The position numbers were made by a program, and so were the translations under genes. Shown here in pieces: positions 36,591 through 48,400 of a stretch of DNA of 64,000 nucleotides. Under the pieces are notes generated by a model, which made no database searches, was not told the DNA's origin, and saw nothing but the letters and a program-made list of their open reading frames with translations. The stretch comes from Trichoderma breve (taxonomy: Eukaryota; Ascomycota; Sordariomycetes; Hypocreales; Hypocreaceae), in contig NC_079233.1 in assembly GCF_028502605.1 (NCBI RefSeq), positions 806,001-870,000 of the forward strand. Reading direction: 5' to 3'. Each line of letters begins with the position of its first letter. The stretch's first letter is position 1.

Positions 36591-39500
36591 ATGGAGCCCA
36601 AAATTGCGCCGCTCGTAAATCGCTGCCTTGCTTTATTCGAAACATTCAGTGACTCCTTGTCATCAAGTCAGGCCGAATGCTCCATAACTCGTTCGCATCT
36701 GGCTAGATTCAGGCTGTGGGCGGGTAGTCTGGGAGCACATCGAGCATCTGGAGGTCGGTCACTGGAATATCGTCTTCGTGATTCGTCTTTCGTGCGCAAT
36801 CACATAATCTCCCTGCTTCAAGAACTTGTTTCCTCTATTGGTGAAGGTAGATCATCTTATTTGAGCCATAATCTCACGTGAAAACTAACTTCTTCAAGGA
36901 ATCCAGCTAGCAACCACAGAGAGCGACGACAAGGAAGCTTTGGACGATGAAGACTTGGACTTGGAAGCATATTTTCAGTCAGATGATGCCGACGAGCAAT
37001 CTGAAATTGTAACCATTCTTGGCGACATCGGACATATTATCGATTGTTTGCTGAGACTATCAATCACGATCCGAAATCCAGCGCGTCATGATCAATTCAA
37101 CTCCAGAGCTGGAGCAGATACTGTTTCTTCTTACAGCGAGTGGGACATGAAGCATATACGCGAAAAGTTCGACCGGCTTGACGGTAAACTTGTTGATAGA
37201 CTAGCAATGGCCACGTCTCGCCGACGCCAATACATTAAATACCGGGAAGAACACAGCAAGAAACTCGCACATGGCCTGTTGGACGAGCATGGTGAGGGTG
37301 AAAACGCAACCACTATTGCGTCTTCAATTCCGAAAAAACTAAAGGACGAGGAGAACACTGCGATTTTTACTAAAATGGATGCACTCTTAGACAATATGTC
37401 TGAAGTTTCAGGAACATCGTATGCGAATTCGATTGCTGCCACCAATGAGCTACGAGTGCCTAATATACCAAAGGAGTATATCGACGGGCCATTTTTGTGC
37501 CCTATATGCCATACATTAATAATTGTTAACGATAGAAATTCATGGAAGTATGTGAATTTACTTCCAAATTCCCCCCGATTCTACAAACACGGGGGTTAAC
37601 CATTGCGGCGTTCTTAGGAAACATGTGTTTAGGGACCTTCAACCATACGTGTGCTTATTCGACAATTGTTCATCTCCAAGTCAGGTATATCAGCGTCGTA
37701 AAGACTGGATTGCACATATGAAACAAGAGCATTGGGTCTCCTGGTCTTGCTCGTTCGGATGTTCTAAATCGTTCCGCAGCCAAGAAAGCTTCGAGAAACA
37801 CGTCACAACAGTTCATGGGCAAAACTTCGAGTCCATTGACTTCCAGGCCGTTCTGAATTTATGCCGCTTTCCAAGCGATACAAATACGGTCGGCATATGT
37901 CCTTTCTGCTTTGATTACGAGATCAAGTCTGATAAAAGCTATCAATCGCACATCGGTGATCATCTCGAGCGCCTTGCCCTTTTCGTTTTGCCTAAAACAT
38001 TATATGATGATGATAGCGTCGACGATGACAATAATGAGGAGGACGGCGAAGGCGACAATAATGATGACGGTGTTGATTCCGATATTGAGATGCGTCTTGT
38101 GAAGGATGACGAGTATAGCGACCATCTTCAAGGGTCTCACGGAAGCGACAGCGAGGAGAACGAGGGACCAGATGAAGGCAACACAAAGCGTACGCACAAG
38201 CTGATGGACTATGGTACACAGTTGATGCTGCTTGAGGAGGCGAATAAGAAGCGCCTCATGATGGCCCGCCAGGCGCAGAGCGAGATGGAAGAAATCCCTC
38301 AAGATATCCAGCCCGATGCCCCCGCAGAATTTATTAGACAGCCTTCCCCAGACACCTCGCCCCAGACAATGAGGTCCGGAGCCTCCCCCGAACCTGACGA
38401 GCAGATGAATGACTCTAGTATCCACGACAGCTGGGAGAACGAAGAACTAGATGAAGACAACACAGAGCGTATGCACCCGCTGATGGACTATATGCCGCAG
38501 TTGATGCAGCTTGAGGAGGCGAATAAGAAGCGCCTCATGATGGCCCGCCAGGAGCAGAGCAAGATGGAAGGAATCCCTCAAGATAGCCAGTCCGGCCCCG
38601 CGGGATCCAATAATGGACAGCCGTTCCCAGACACCTCGCCCCAGGAAACAAGGTCAGAAAGCTCCCCCACCTTTGAGGAGATAGACCGCGAAATGTCGCG
38701 AATGAATAACTCTGGTATCCACGACAGCCGGAGAGACGAGGAACTAAATAAAGGCAACACAGAGAGTGCGCACCCGCTGATGGACTATATGCCGCGGTTG
38801 TTGCAGCTTGAGCAGGAAAATAAGAAGCGCCTTATGAGGGCTCGTCAGGAGCAGAGCGAGATGGAAGGAATTCTTCGAGACGGCCAGCCCAGCGCCCATG
38901 CAGGGTCTAACAGGCAGCCTTCTCCAGACATCTCGCCAATAGCAGCAAAGTCCGGAGCCTCTGGAGCCTCTCCCAATCTGAAGGATCGGATAAGACGTAT
39001 CATATCGCAGATGGATAACTTTATGGATAACTATGGTTCCCCCTCCCCTAATCCTGATGATGAACAGTCTCTCGAGTCCCCCGAAGAAAACGTCGGACAG
39101 GCTCAGATGAACAGCATGAATCCCCCCAGCAAGAAGGTTTCTTTTGCCAAAGGCAAGAACATTGCCGTGCTTCCATCTACAACCCTCAAATACCGGGAAG
39201 ACAGTCCAGATTCTCATCCAGATTCTCAGGGCTCGGCCATGAGGCGCAGCACCGGCGCCGGCAGCCCTCCGCTGTCCCCCTCATTCCGGCATGAAACCCT
39301 TCCCCCTTCTATACCGAAATTCGGATTCCCTCTTGATAAAGATCAAAAAGACCTAGAGGCAAAAGCTGAGAGCCTCTATGCCAGGAGCTTGAAGAGATAT
39401 GGTAGTCTGTCAACCTTTCACGGCGAGGGTCCCATAGAAACAAGCCCTACATCCGCGCCTCGTGCCGACGGCACAGATACCATTGTACCTCGTCCACGCG

Positions 39501-40746
39501 ATTACAGTGAGACTCAGCGCCTCAAAGAGGAAGAGGATGCTGCCGAAGCTGCTGAATTTGCCGCGGAACAAAGACGACTTGAAGAGCAATCGCGACGACT
39601 TGAAGAGCAGTCGCGACAACTTGAAGAGCAGTCGCGACAACTCAAAGAGTTAAAGCGTGAGAGTGACATAGTGGTGGAGAAGCGCAGGAAAAAGGAGATT
39701 GAGTATAGGCGTCTTAAGGAGGAAGATTCCGCCGACGCTGCCGAGAAGATGCGACAGCTTGAACAGGAGTTCCGCGATGAGGCCGATCTTCATGATTTAC
39801 AGCAACAGCTTGATGCTATTAAGATGCGTGATGCCAGGGCCGAGTTGAGCCGCCGATTGAAGGAACTCGACCGTGTGATCCTCAAGAACGACGAGGAGGC
39901 TGCCGAAGAGATGCGACGGCTTGAAAGGAAGTTCCCCGATGAAGTTGAGTTACATTATGCACGGCAAGAGCTTGATGCTATTAAGAAGCGCGAGGCCAAC
40001 GCCGAAATGGAGAGGCGCATACTGAAGGAACGTGAGCTTCTGCGCCTCGAAGAGGAGGATGCTGCTGAAGCTGCCGAAGAACAAAGACGGGTTGGAGAGC
40101 CGTTGCGACAACTTGAAGAATTAAAGCGTGAGAGTGACATAGTGGTGGAGCAGCGCATAAATAAGGAGGCTGAGTATAGGCGTCTTAAGGAGGAAGATTC
40201 CGCCGACGCTGCCGAGAGGATACGGATTGTAAGTGGCATGTTACGCGATGATGCTGAGCTTCGTTCTTTACAGCGGAAGCTTGATGCTACGCAGAAGCGT
40301 GAGGCCGGCGCGATTGAGAAGCGCATACTGAAGGAACCCGAGCTGAGGCGCCTGATAGAAGAGGAGTATGCTTCTGAAGCTGCCGAGGGAAAAAGACGGC
40401 TTGAGGGAGATTTTCGTGAAGATGGGGAGAGTTCTAAGGAAGAAGACCAAGTCGTCCCCATGGATTGGGACTCAATTGAGCCACCATTTACAGATGGCGT
40501 GATGGAAGTCGAAAAACGACGAGGCGTAAGCTTACAGCCAATCTTTATGAATAAGCCTCGCTAACAGAGTAACAGAGCGCTGCCCCTCCTGGACGATGCC
40601 ACAGCTGCAATCGTATCGTCACTACAGACTGGAGACGGGGTCCTGATGGTGCCAGGACTTTATGCAATGCCTGTGGTCGCATTTACGCCCGCAAACGCCG
40701 GCTAGAAGCAAGATCACTACATCCCAAGCCTGAGGAGAGAAGCTAG
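36591..40746 (+). CDS. Large C2H2-finger, coiled-coil and GATA-finger protein
   Basis: Four exons, 36591-36846, 36899-37547, 37618-40525 and 40576-40746, join in frame to 1327 residues. Residues 1-280 are helical. About 284-420 is a Cys/His module (CPICHTL, KKHVFRDLQPYVC, CxFGCSKSF...HVTTVH, CPFCFDYE...HIGDHLERLALFVLP), as in fungal acuF-like C2H2 proteins. An acidic stretch follows, then three repeats (near residues 495, 588 and 687) of H-x-LMDY-x-x-x-L-x-x-LE...NKKRLM-x-AR. A charged coiled coil spans about 930-1270. The last exon encodes CHSCNRIVTTDWRRGPDG then ARTLCNACGRIYARKRR, a GATA finger (CX2CX18CX2C). Intron 3 (50 nt, GTAAGC donor, CTAAC branch) reads into a stop if retained, which would give a form without the GATA finger. 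Probably nuclear; role unknown. Confidence 0.82.
38195..38863 (+). repeat. Three protein-coding repeats of about 93-99 codons
   Basis: Inside the C2H2-GATA gene, the conserved 31-codon cores start at 38195, 38474 and 38771 (spacing 279 and 297 bases). Each begins His-(Lys/Pro)-LMDY and carries NKKRLM followed by ARQ-x-Q-S-x-M. The linkers between cores are acidic and Ser/Pro-rich and also align loosely (PDTSP, SGASP). Confidence 0.8.
39657..40222 (+). repeat. Internal duplication in the coiled-coil exon, offset 471 bases
   Basis: A block ending GAGTATAGGCGTCTTAAGG followed by AGGAAGATTCCGCC occurs at about 39701-39745 and again at about 40172-40216. The preceding stretch (TTAAAGCGTGAGAGTGACAT) is also shared. 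The offset is 157 codons, so frame and heptad register are kept. The near-identity at DNA level points to recent duplication or gene conversion. Confidence 0.75.
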
Positions 40747-40796
40747 AGCGAGTCTCACCACCCTGCTTTACACTTTTCAAACTCCCTAGTCCTTTG

Positions 40797-41056
40797 GAGA
40801 AAGATGCCGTCGACGCTGCCGAGATGATGCGATGGCTTGAAAGGGACATGTTCCGCGATGAGGCTGAGCTTCGTGCTTTACGGCACGATGTTATCAAGGG
40901 GCGTGAGGCCAATGCCGAGCTGAGCGCCAGATAGAGGAACTCGAGCTTGAACGCCTCAAGGAGGAAGAGGAGGCTGCTGAAGAGAAGCACCGGCACAATA
41001 AAGAGTACCGTGATGAGATACAGCCAAGTCAAGATCGGAGATGGAGAATCAGATAG
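40797..41056 (+). pseudogene. Broken extra coiled-coil unit downstream of the GATA exon
   Basis: After the stop at 40744-40746 the DNA again encodes the coil unit: KDAVDAAEMMRWLERDMF followed by RDEAELRALRHDVIKGREAN, ending in TAG at about 40933. One frame over it continues RQIEELELERLKEEEEAAE to about 41050. The unit matches coil units inside the upstream gene, but it has no start, contains a frameshift and a stop, and lies beyond the GATA exon. It is best read as the remains of a tandem copy. Confidence 0.72.
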
Positions 41057-41178
41057 AGAACGCGAGACATTTTATATATATAAATAAGATATGATTCGAA
41101 TAAATAAACGCTTTTAATTAGACTTATTTCATACTATCGTTACACTTAATAAAACATGTCAACACCCAACCTAACAAA

Positions 41179-43001
41179 TTACAGCTTAGATGCCGGCGAA
41201 GGAGAACCAGGCTTTGTGATCTCATCATAAAGAAGTCTATCCCAAAAAAGTCAGTCACCAAAGAACTAGATTCATCAATAATCAAGAAGGAAACTTACGT
41301 TGTCAAGAAATCGGCATAATCTTCACCAGTGACCTGGGTAGAAAAGTACTGAGCAGCGAGATGGAACTTGTTGCCCTGAGGAGCCTTTGCGGCAAGGCCC
41401 TCGGTGCACTCCTTGAGGAGCTTGAGGGCGTAGGCCTTGTCGACGCGCTTGCCCTCGGCGGTTGAGACGCCGTGCTTGACCCATTGCCAGAGCTGGCTTC
41501 GGGAGACTTCGGCTGTGGCGGCATCCTCCCTATTTTTGAATTGTTAGTGATCATGTTCATGGACTGGTATTGTATGATGCGGGTTTGTATGACTTACATG
41601 AGGTAGTTGATGGGGACGCAGCCAACTCCTCGGATCCAGGCTTCCATGTAGCCCAGACCAATGTTGAGGTTCTTCTTGATGCCCTCCTCGGTGATGCTTC
41701 CGGGAACGTTCATGTTGAGCAAGTCGTTTTGGCTAATCTTGACGTCCTCGCGACGGACAAACAGCTGGTTAGGAGTAGGCATGTACTTGTTGAAAATTTC
41801 GGTCGCGATGCTGGCGAGAGCAGGGTGGGCAACCCATGTGCCGTCATGGCCGGCACGGACCTCGCGCAGCTTGTCGGCGCGGACGCCCTCCATGGCCTTG
41901 TCATTCGCCTCCTTGTCGTCCTTGATGGGGATCTGAGCGGCCATGCCACCCATGGCGTGAACACCACGCTTGTGGCAGGTCTGAATGAGGAGCTTGACGT
42001 AGGCATCCATGAAGGGAACCGTCATGGTGACGGCAGATCGGTCGGGGAGAATAAAGTTGGGGTTGTTGCGGAACTTCTTGATGGTGCTGAAGATGTAGTC
42101 CCAGCGACCGCAGTTGAGACCGGAGCTGTGCTCACGCAGCTCATAGATGATCTCGTCCATCTCAAAGGCAGCAAGGATAGTCTCAATCAAGACAGTGCCT
42201 CGGATAGTGCCGCGAGGAATGGCAATGTAGTCCTGAGCCAAGTTGAAGGCGTCGTTCCACAGACGAGCCTCGAGGTGGCTCTCCATCTTGGGCAGGTAAA
42301 AGTACGGTCCGAAGCCCTGCTTCGTTGCCTCGACGGCGTTGTGGAAGAAGTACAGGCCAAAGTCGAAGAGACTGCCGGAGATGGGCTCGCCATCAACGAG
42401 GAAATGCTTCTCCTCGAGGTGCCAGCCTCGGGGACGGACAATCAGGGTGGGGAGCTTGCGGTCAGTTCGGAGCTTGTACTCTTTGGCGCCCTGCTTGAAG
42501 TCAACCTGGCGGCGGACAGCGTCGTACAGGTTGACCTGGCCGTTGATCATGTTGTCCCATGTAGGGGCACTGGAGTCTGTAGTTTTGCCATCAACGTTAG
42601 CAATTGGCGTCACCCAATTACCTCGGGATGAGAATCTCACCTTCAAAATCAGCCATGTATGTCCAGACATCAGAGTTCAGAGCATTGACGACCATCTTTC
42701 GGTCAGTCGGGCCCGTGATTTCAACGCGTCGGTCAACCAGACCAGGCGCGGGCGCTGCTCCCTTCCATGTGGCATTCTCGCGGATGTGCTTGGTCTCGGG
42801 CAGGAAATCAGGCAAAACACCGCGATCCAGCTCAGCCTGGCGGATCTTTCGGCGCTCAAGCAGGTTCTTGCGAGTGGCGTTGAAGGAGCGATGTAGGAGA
42901 GCAAGGAAGGCCAGGGCAGGGGGTGTGAGGATCTTGCGCTGAGAGTCGTCAATCTTGCCGAGGAGGGTGACTCCTTGGAGAATGCTTTCTGTGGAAGCCA
43001 T
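41179..43001 (-). CDS. acuE: Malate synthase, peroxisomal/glyoxysomal
   Basis: Four exons on the minus strand, 43001-42641, 42576-41598, 41529-41299 and 41236-41179, join in frame to 542 residues, the usual length for fungal malate synthase A. The family signature [16 protein letters not shown] is at 268-283. The active-site region includes [14 protein letters not shown] (about 241-254) and the catalytic Asp in LMEDAATAE (Asp449), whose codon neighbourhood is interrupted by intron 2. The C-terminus is SKL, a type 1 peroxisomal targeting signal, encoded on a 58-nt last exon. The enzyme condenses glyoxylate with acetyl-CoA to malate in the glyoxylate cycle, needed for growth on acetate and fatty acids. 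Introns are 64, 68 and 62 nt. acuE (Aspergillus nidulans) and acu-9 (Neurospora) are the standard names. Confidence 0.97.
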
Positions 43002-45436
43002 TGTGAAAGATTGTGGAGAGAAATTGGTTTTAGATGGAGATGCCGGGTTGGATTGGTTATGTGTTGATATGGGTGAGGTTGGCAGAAGAAGGATGCCAAA
43101 AGGGTGTTTGATGAGAGGGTGATGAGAGAAAGATGCTTTGCTTTGAGGCTGAGCTCAGAGGAAAAAGGCCAATAATGAGTTCAATGGCGGGCAATGGGTT
43201 TAATGCATAGGCAAACTTTCACGTGTCAGTGACGGTTGTTCGCGGCAAGCTTCAAACTTTCCGGAATTGGGATTGGACAGCTTGTGATCAATGGTGGCTT
43301 ACAAGATAATTCAAGCTGCTCTGGTCTGTGAGTGATGGGATTCACACGCCGCGAAGAGGAATTGGATGATAAAATGAAGAATCAAGATAAGAAACGAAAA
43401 GAAGAGGAGAAAACACAGCGAACCATGGCTGATATAGCTTTATCGAAAAAGGTTTCTGCCAATGCCCCGTGTATGAGGTATGACGCACCCAGGCCGCCAT
43501 GTCGGCAGAAAGATTAGCCTTTGCTCCCTCTATCAACTTGCATCGGCACTACAGATTTCGAGACTAGGGTCATTAGAGGAGCCTCCTACTAGGTAAGCTC
43601 AGAAGGCAAAAGGCCTAACCCCGTTTGCCCATTCTCATTTCTTGCTCCATTCACCCTTTTGCCATTGAAACTTGCTGGGCCGTCAGCCGGTTTCTGGGGC
43701 ACTTCGGCACCTGTCGGTCTGGCTTGGAGCCTCGGGTGGACGGAATGGGCCTTTGTACTGGGTACCTAGAGGGCGGGGCAAAGCCTCAGCCGCTAAAGCA
43801 TGTGCTCAGACGCCGTAGCGCCAGTTTGCATGCTGAGAGCAGCCCGAGAGACGCTGCGGGGTAACCACCGGCAGGTACCGAGTACAAAGTCCGGCCGGAC
43901 GCCTCCGCTGCAACAAGAGACGGCACTTTTTGGATCCATTTGATGCCGTCGAGTTAGCCATGGGGGAAGCTTTATCGATAGCCACGGCACTATGTAAAGC
44001 AAGCTTCTCCGTGCGAAGATTGGCAGAGCTGATGCGATTTTGCCGAGGGACTGAGTCGTTCTCCGGGGTCTCAATCACAAGACGCCGTTATACCCAAATC
44101 CGGAACCACGGTATTGGAGCATCGTTGGATCCCAATGACGCATTGCCATTGCCGTAGAGAAACATCATCACATTCATCACGACAAACCACGTAGACACGG
44201 TACACTCAATGGATATTTGCTTCGTACTAGCTATACTAATGTAGTTGAGAGTATATATGTTGCATTCACCCGCCATCCCACACTTGACCATCCCCTTCGG
44301 TAACGCAGCCATTCGTTCATTCATTCACTCTTCTTCAACCCGGGTGGCAAAAAAACACCCGACACTTTTAATCTTCCCATCGCCCATCCAGCTCAGCCCA
44401 TCGCTTTCCTAGTCCCGTCCCGTCTCTACCCCAAACTCCCAAGGGATAAACGTTCTTGTATCCATACCCTCCCCATACCTACCGAGCAGCAGCCGAGGCT
44501 TCCCCAATTCTCCAACAGCCGCAATCAGCAACCCCGAGACTTTCCGAGCTTGCTTGTTCCAGATTTGTACTCCGTAACTATCAGCGATATAATCTTACTA
44601 GTATGTATATATGTCTTGTTCATTGCGGGTCTGAATCGTATCTCGAGATCATCAAATTTCCAGCTGCAGCACACTACTAGAATAGTAATGTTGTTCTACA
44701 TGTGCTTACCACCTGCATTACTAGCCGCACCAGGTACCCGATACCAAGCTACCGGCTTCTCCCGCTTATTCTTTCATCCGACCAACTTCATCCTCACCTC
44801 GTGACAAGATTGAATCGTCTCATGATATTTAACTCTAACAAATGAAATACACTCCAGCTATGGGAAGCAATGCTCATGTCACCTAATTACAACTGATTCG
44901 ACTCACCAGCCCCTGTAGCTCTCCCACGGTCCCATTAATTGCCTCTGTTGGCTCAGCTTTCTTCGTGCCACTGAAGTCGATCAACATCAACCCTGCTTCC
45001 ATCATTTCAGCCCTCAATATCAAGTCTTGTACAATGAAAATAAAACCAACGGTAGTGCTGCACAGCATATGACAGCCCTTCGATCCAACAGCATTAAAGT
45101 ATCTTCAGCCTAGCATTGTCGTTCACCCACTGCCTTCACAAAATAAACCGACCCCGTTGGAAGAATCGTTGTCGTTCTCCATTCCGAAATGTTGATTAAA
45201 AAGAAGAGAAAATTAGCTTCAACCACGTTGAAATTTTGTCGCAAAGCATAGCTTGAATCCATTCAGATCCCATTTTGGTCCACAGCCACGGTGTGTCGGA
45301 AGGGGCCCCCTTGTCGTCGCCGCCATATATTCAGTCGTCTTCGAAACAGTTAATCAGGTCTGTCCCAGCGATACATCCCAAGCACCCAGGTAAAAAGAAA
45401 CAGAAAAGAAAAGCAGTAAAGCAGTAAAGCGCCGTA
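43002..45436. other. Intergenic region, malate synthase promoter and kinase 3' flank
   Basis: The first few hundred bases are the malate synthase promoter. The rest has only short patternless ORFs, an exact TACTCCGTA at 44568-44576, and an AT-rich stretch (about 44560-44700). I see no gene. Confidence 0.5.
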
Positions 45437-48400
45437 TCACGAGTTTAGAGTCTTGATCATCATCTTCTGCTTGCTTGGGTCCTTAACCACGAGATTGCGA
45501 TCGGTAAACACAATCCTCATCGTATCCACAACTTTGTGGAAGCTGCTTGCAGCACCACGCTCTTGGGTGAAGCGGATGATACTAAGCTGTTGCTTCTTAC
45601 CATGCTCAATCACCGTTATCACCTCTGCGGCGAATGCAACTGGTTTGAGGTTTAAGCCTGTGCTTTTCATTAGCTGCCACTCAAGGAGATGGACGTTAGC
45701 ACATTTGGCAACTCACAGTTCTCAGCTCCGACTCGCGCAAACACAATGTTGCGTTCCTTATCCACTTGTATATCCATTATTCCGTATTTGCGCCATTTCC
45801 GCAGCAATGTCGACACTTCCTGTCGCGTGCGTTTGCGTGACAAGCTCATACAGATGTAGCTCATTGCAGGTTTGACGCGGAATAGCCTAGTAAGCCAATT
45901 CTGCTTCACTTCAATATTGCGGCTGCTGCCGCCAGATGATGACTTCTGCAATCCTTGCACTTTCTTATCGGCCTTGTCAGTGGCCGTCTCCTGATGCTGA
46001 CTTGTGTCATCTATAGAGGGTTCCATATGGTTAGTTGAGGGCTTTCCAATAGCTGAGGTGTTGCCATTCTTACCTCCATTAATCATCGTTGAATCTCTAT
46101 GCCGATTGCTCTTCCAAAACGGGAAGCTAAAGTTCCTCTTCTTGGTTGAAGTGGCGGTAGTAGAAGTTGAGCTGGACTGGCGAGTCTCGCAAGAGACGGT
46201 TCGCTGCTTGTCATCCTTTGATTCTACCAATGTCTCACCGTCTGTGTCAATCTTAGACGACCGCTTGAACCACGACCTCTTCTTCTTTACCGGGCTAGAA
46301 ATGCCAGGTTGCGAGGTATCCTGCGCGCATTGCTCATAGTTTCTCACCATATCTTCCTTTTGTTCTCCCTGGTGTTGCAGAGGCTGTCCAAGGCCCTCTT
46401 TTGTTGATTTCTTTCGCACGTTGAGTGGCTCCGGAATCTTGACAGGGCTCAACGCGGATGGAGAAGCTACTACCCTGATTGAGGTTTCGACTTGGTTCAG
46501 ATATTCGACACCACTCATGGGACGGCTCGCCTTCTTTGGTGGCGTATACGGGGGCGCCGACACAATCCTTGGTTTGTCCACATTGACAGTGCTGACACCT
46601 GGATTCTCATTAATGCATGGTAGAGTACCTGTTCGTCGATTTGCCTGGCCATAAGCAGGGGCCGATACAATTCGGCGATCTGGCTGGTTAGAAAATAGCA
46701 GTGGAAAAGCCAGTCGGTTAATCTCATCCACAAGGGTGTCATTGTCGGCAGCTCTTGAGGCTGGTCGAGAATTGACCGCAGTAGTCTGTTGACTCATGAA
46801 GCCACTTTCGGATGGAATTGGCGGCAGGGGGCGACTGCTCCAGGACTTGCTGGAGAACTCTGTAGGTGCAGTCGCCTCTGACGGAGTATCGATTTTAAAA
46901 GAAAGAGGCGTCGATTCACACTGCTTCCTCTGCACATCTACCACTGATTCTGAAAAAGAGTCATCTTGGATGAGGGAGCTCCCAAATGCGTCATCACAGT
47001 CCTTGGCAATGTTATTGCTAAAATGACGCAGCTCTTCGTTAAAAAGAATCGAGGCGTCCTTGGAGACGGGACCGCCTTTAGCTTTGGGATAGGTACCATC
47101 CGGTAACTGAGGCATATCCGGAGTTGGAGACCGAGGTCTCAAGGGAACCTGATGTTGTGGGATCCCACTCACGGCGGTCATCGAGTCTTTTCGCGAGGGA
47201 TGAGGTTCTCGTCGTACCTGCGCTGCAGAGGCCGATCGCTTGCGCATGTGTGAAAAATCGACACCTCGCTTGTGTCGCAGGCCAGAGGCATGCGTCTGTG
47301 GTGTGCCTTGCCGAGTACTGCGCAGGGAACCCATGGATCCTCTTGACGACTGGGAGCGACCCGTATGCGCTCGCATAGAACTGGCTCGTCCGCGGCGAGA
47401 TGAGTTTGATCCGCTACGTTTTCTAGTCGGCTGTGATGCTTGCAGCATCTCGCCGTCCCGATGGACAGTAATTCTCGCATGACTGGCTTGCGAGCCGCAA
47501 GCCTTCAGCATTCGACTGCCTCTATAGGGGTCGTAACTCTGGACGGTCCCGTCCTCGGTTTCTGCTGTTGTAGAGATGACTGTAAATCGAGAGATGGATC
47601 TACCGTGGCCGTTGGCTCTGGGCTGAGAGAATTCACATGTCGAAACGCGCTTCTTCCAGGAATTTGGCTTGAGATGATGATAGTCGCTCATGGAACGGGA
47701 CAGTTCCGGCTTAAAATCCTCTAATTGCTGCTCGCGGTAGTTGTAAAGAAGCCAGTAAAATGCCTTTTGGTCATTCGGCCTAGATTCATTCACGGTGAGC
47801 ACAATTCATTATAAAGAGCGCATTGTTAAGTTGATCAGTTACTCACTCTTTAGAGCCCAGCTGTCTCTCCAAAACGTCATCGCTAGACATGTGCCATAAG
47901 GAGCGCAGCTGTCGCAGCAGCTGAGGGTCAATCTGGTGCGGCGGAATTGGAGCATAATGAAATCCCTTGCGCGTATCTGGAGGCTGGCCAGTATCCTGAC
48001 CAAAATCGTCTAGGTAGTTGTACTTTTGGATCAGAAGGTGCTGCCAAATCTGCTTCATTGAGATGCGATGATCGGGATTGACTTGAAGCATGCGGTCGAT
48101 GAGATCCTCGGCTTCGGGGCTCAGAAACTCGGGCATTTTATACTGCCCCTTCTTAGTCTTGTTCATCATGACACGCAAATCAGGATCATCAAAAGGCAGA
48201 GTTGCGGACAGCATGGCATAGAGAATCACGCCCATGCTCCAGATATCAGCCTTATCTCCACGGTATTGTCTATTCTTGAGAAGCTCAGGCGCCGCATAGT
48301 GTGGACTGCCACAAGCCGTTGCCAGTCGATGAGTCTTTGATTGGTGAAGAGCCGCCATGCCAAAGTCGGCGATTTTGATCTGGAGGTCGGCGGTGATCAA

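Noticed and set aside
41570..42631. 353-codon ORF on the plus strand opposite malate synthase
   Set aside because: Antisense shadow of a strongly codon-biased exon; its residues follow the complement of the conserved protein.
45673..45716. Acceptor at 45674 for the last kinase intron
   Set aside because: It puts the KA1-domain exon out of frame; only the AG at 45659-45658 keeps the conserved C-terminus in phase.
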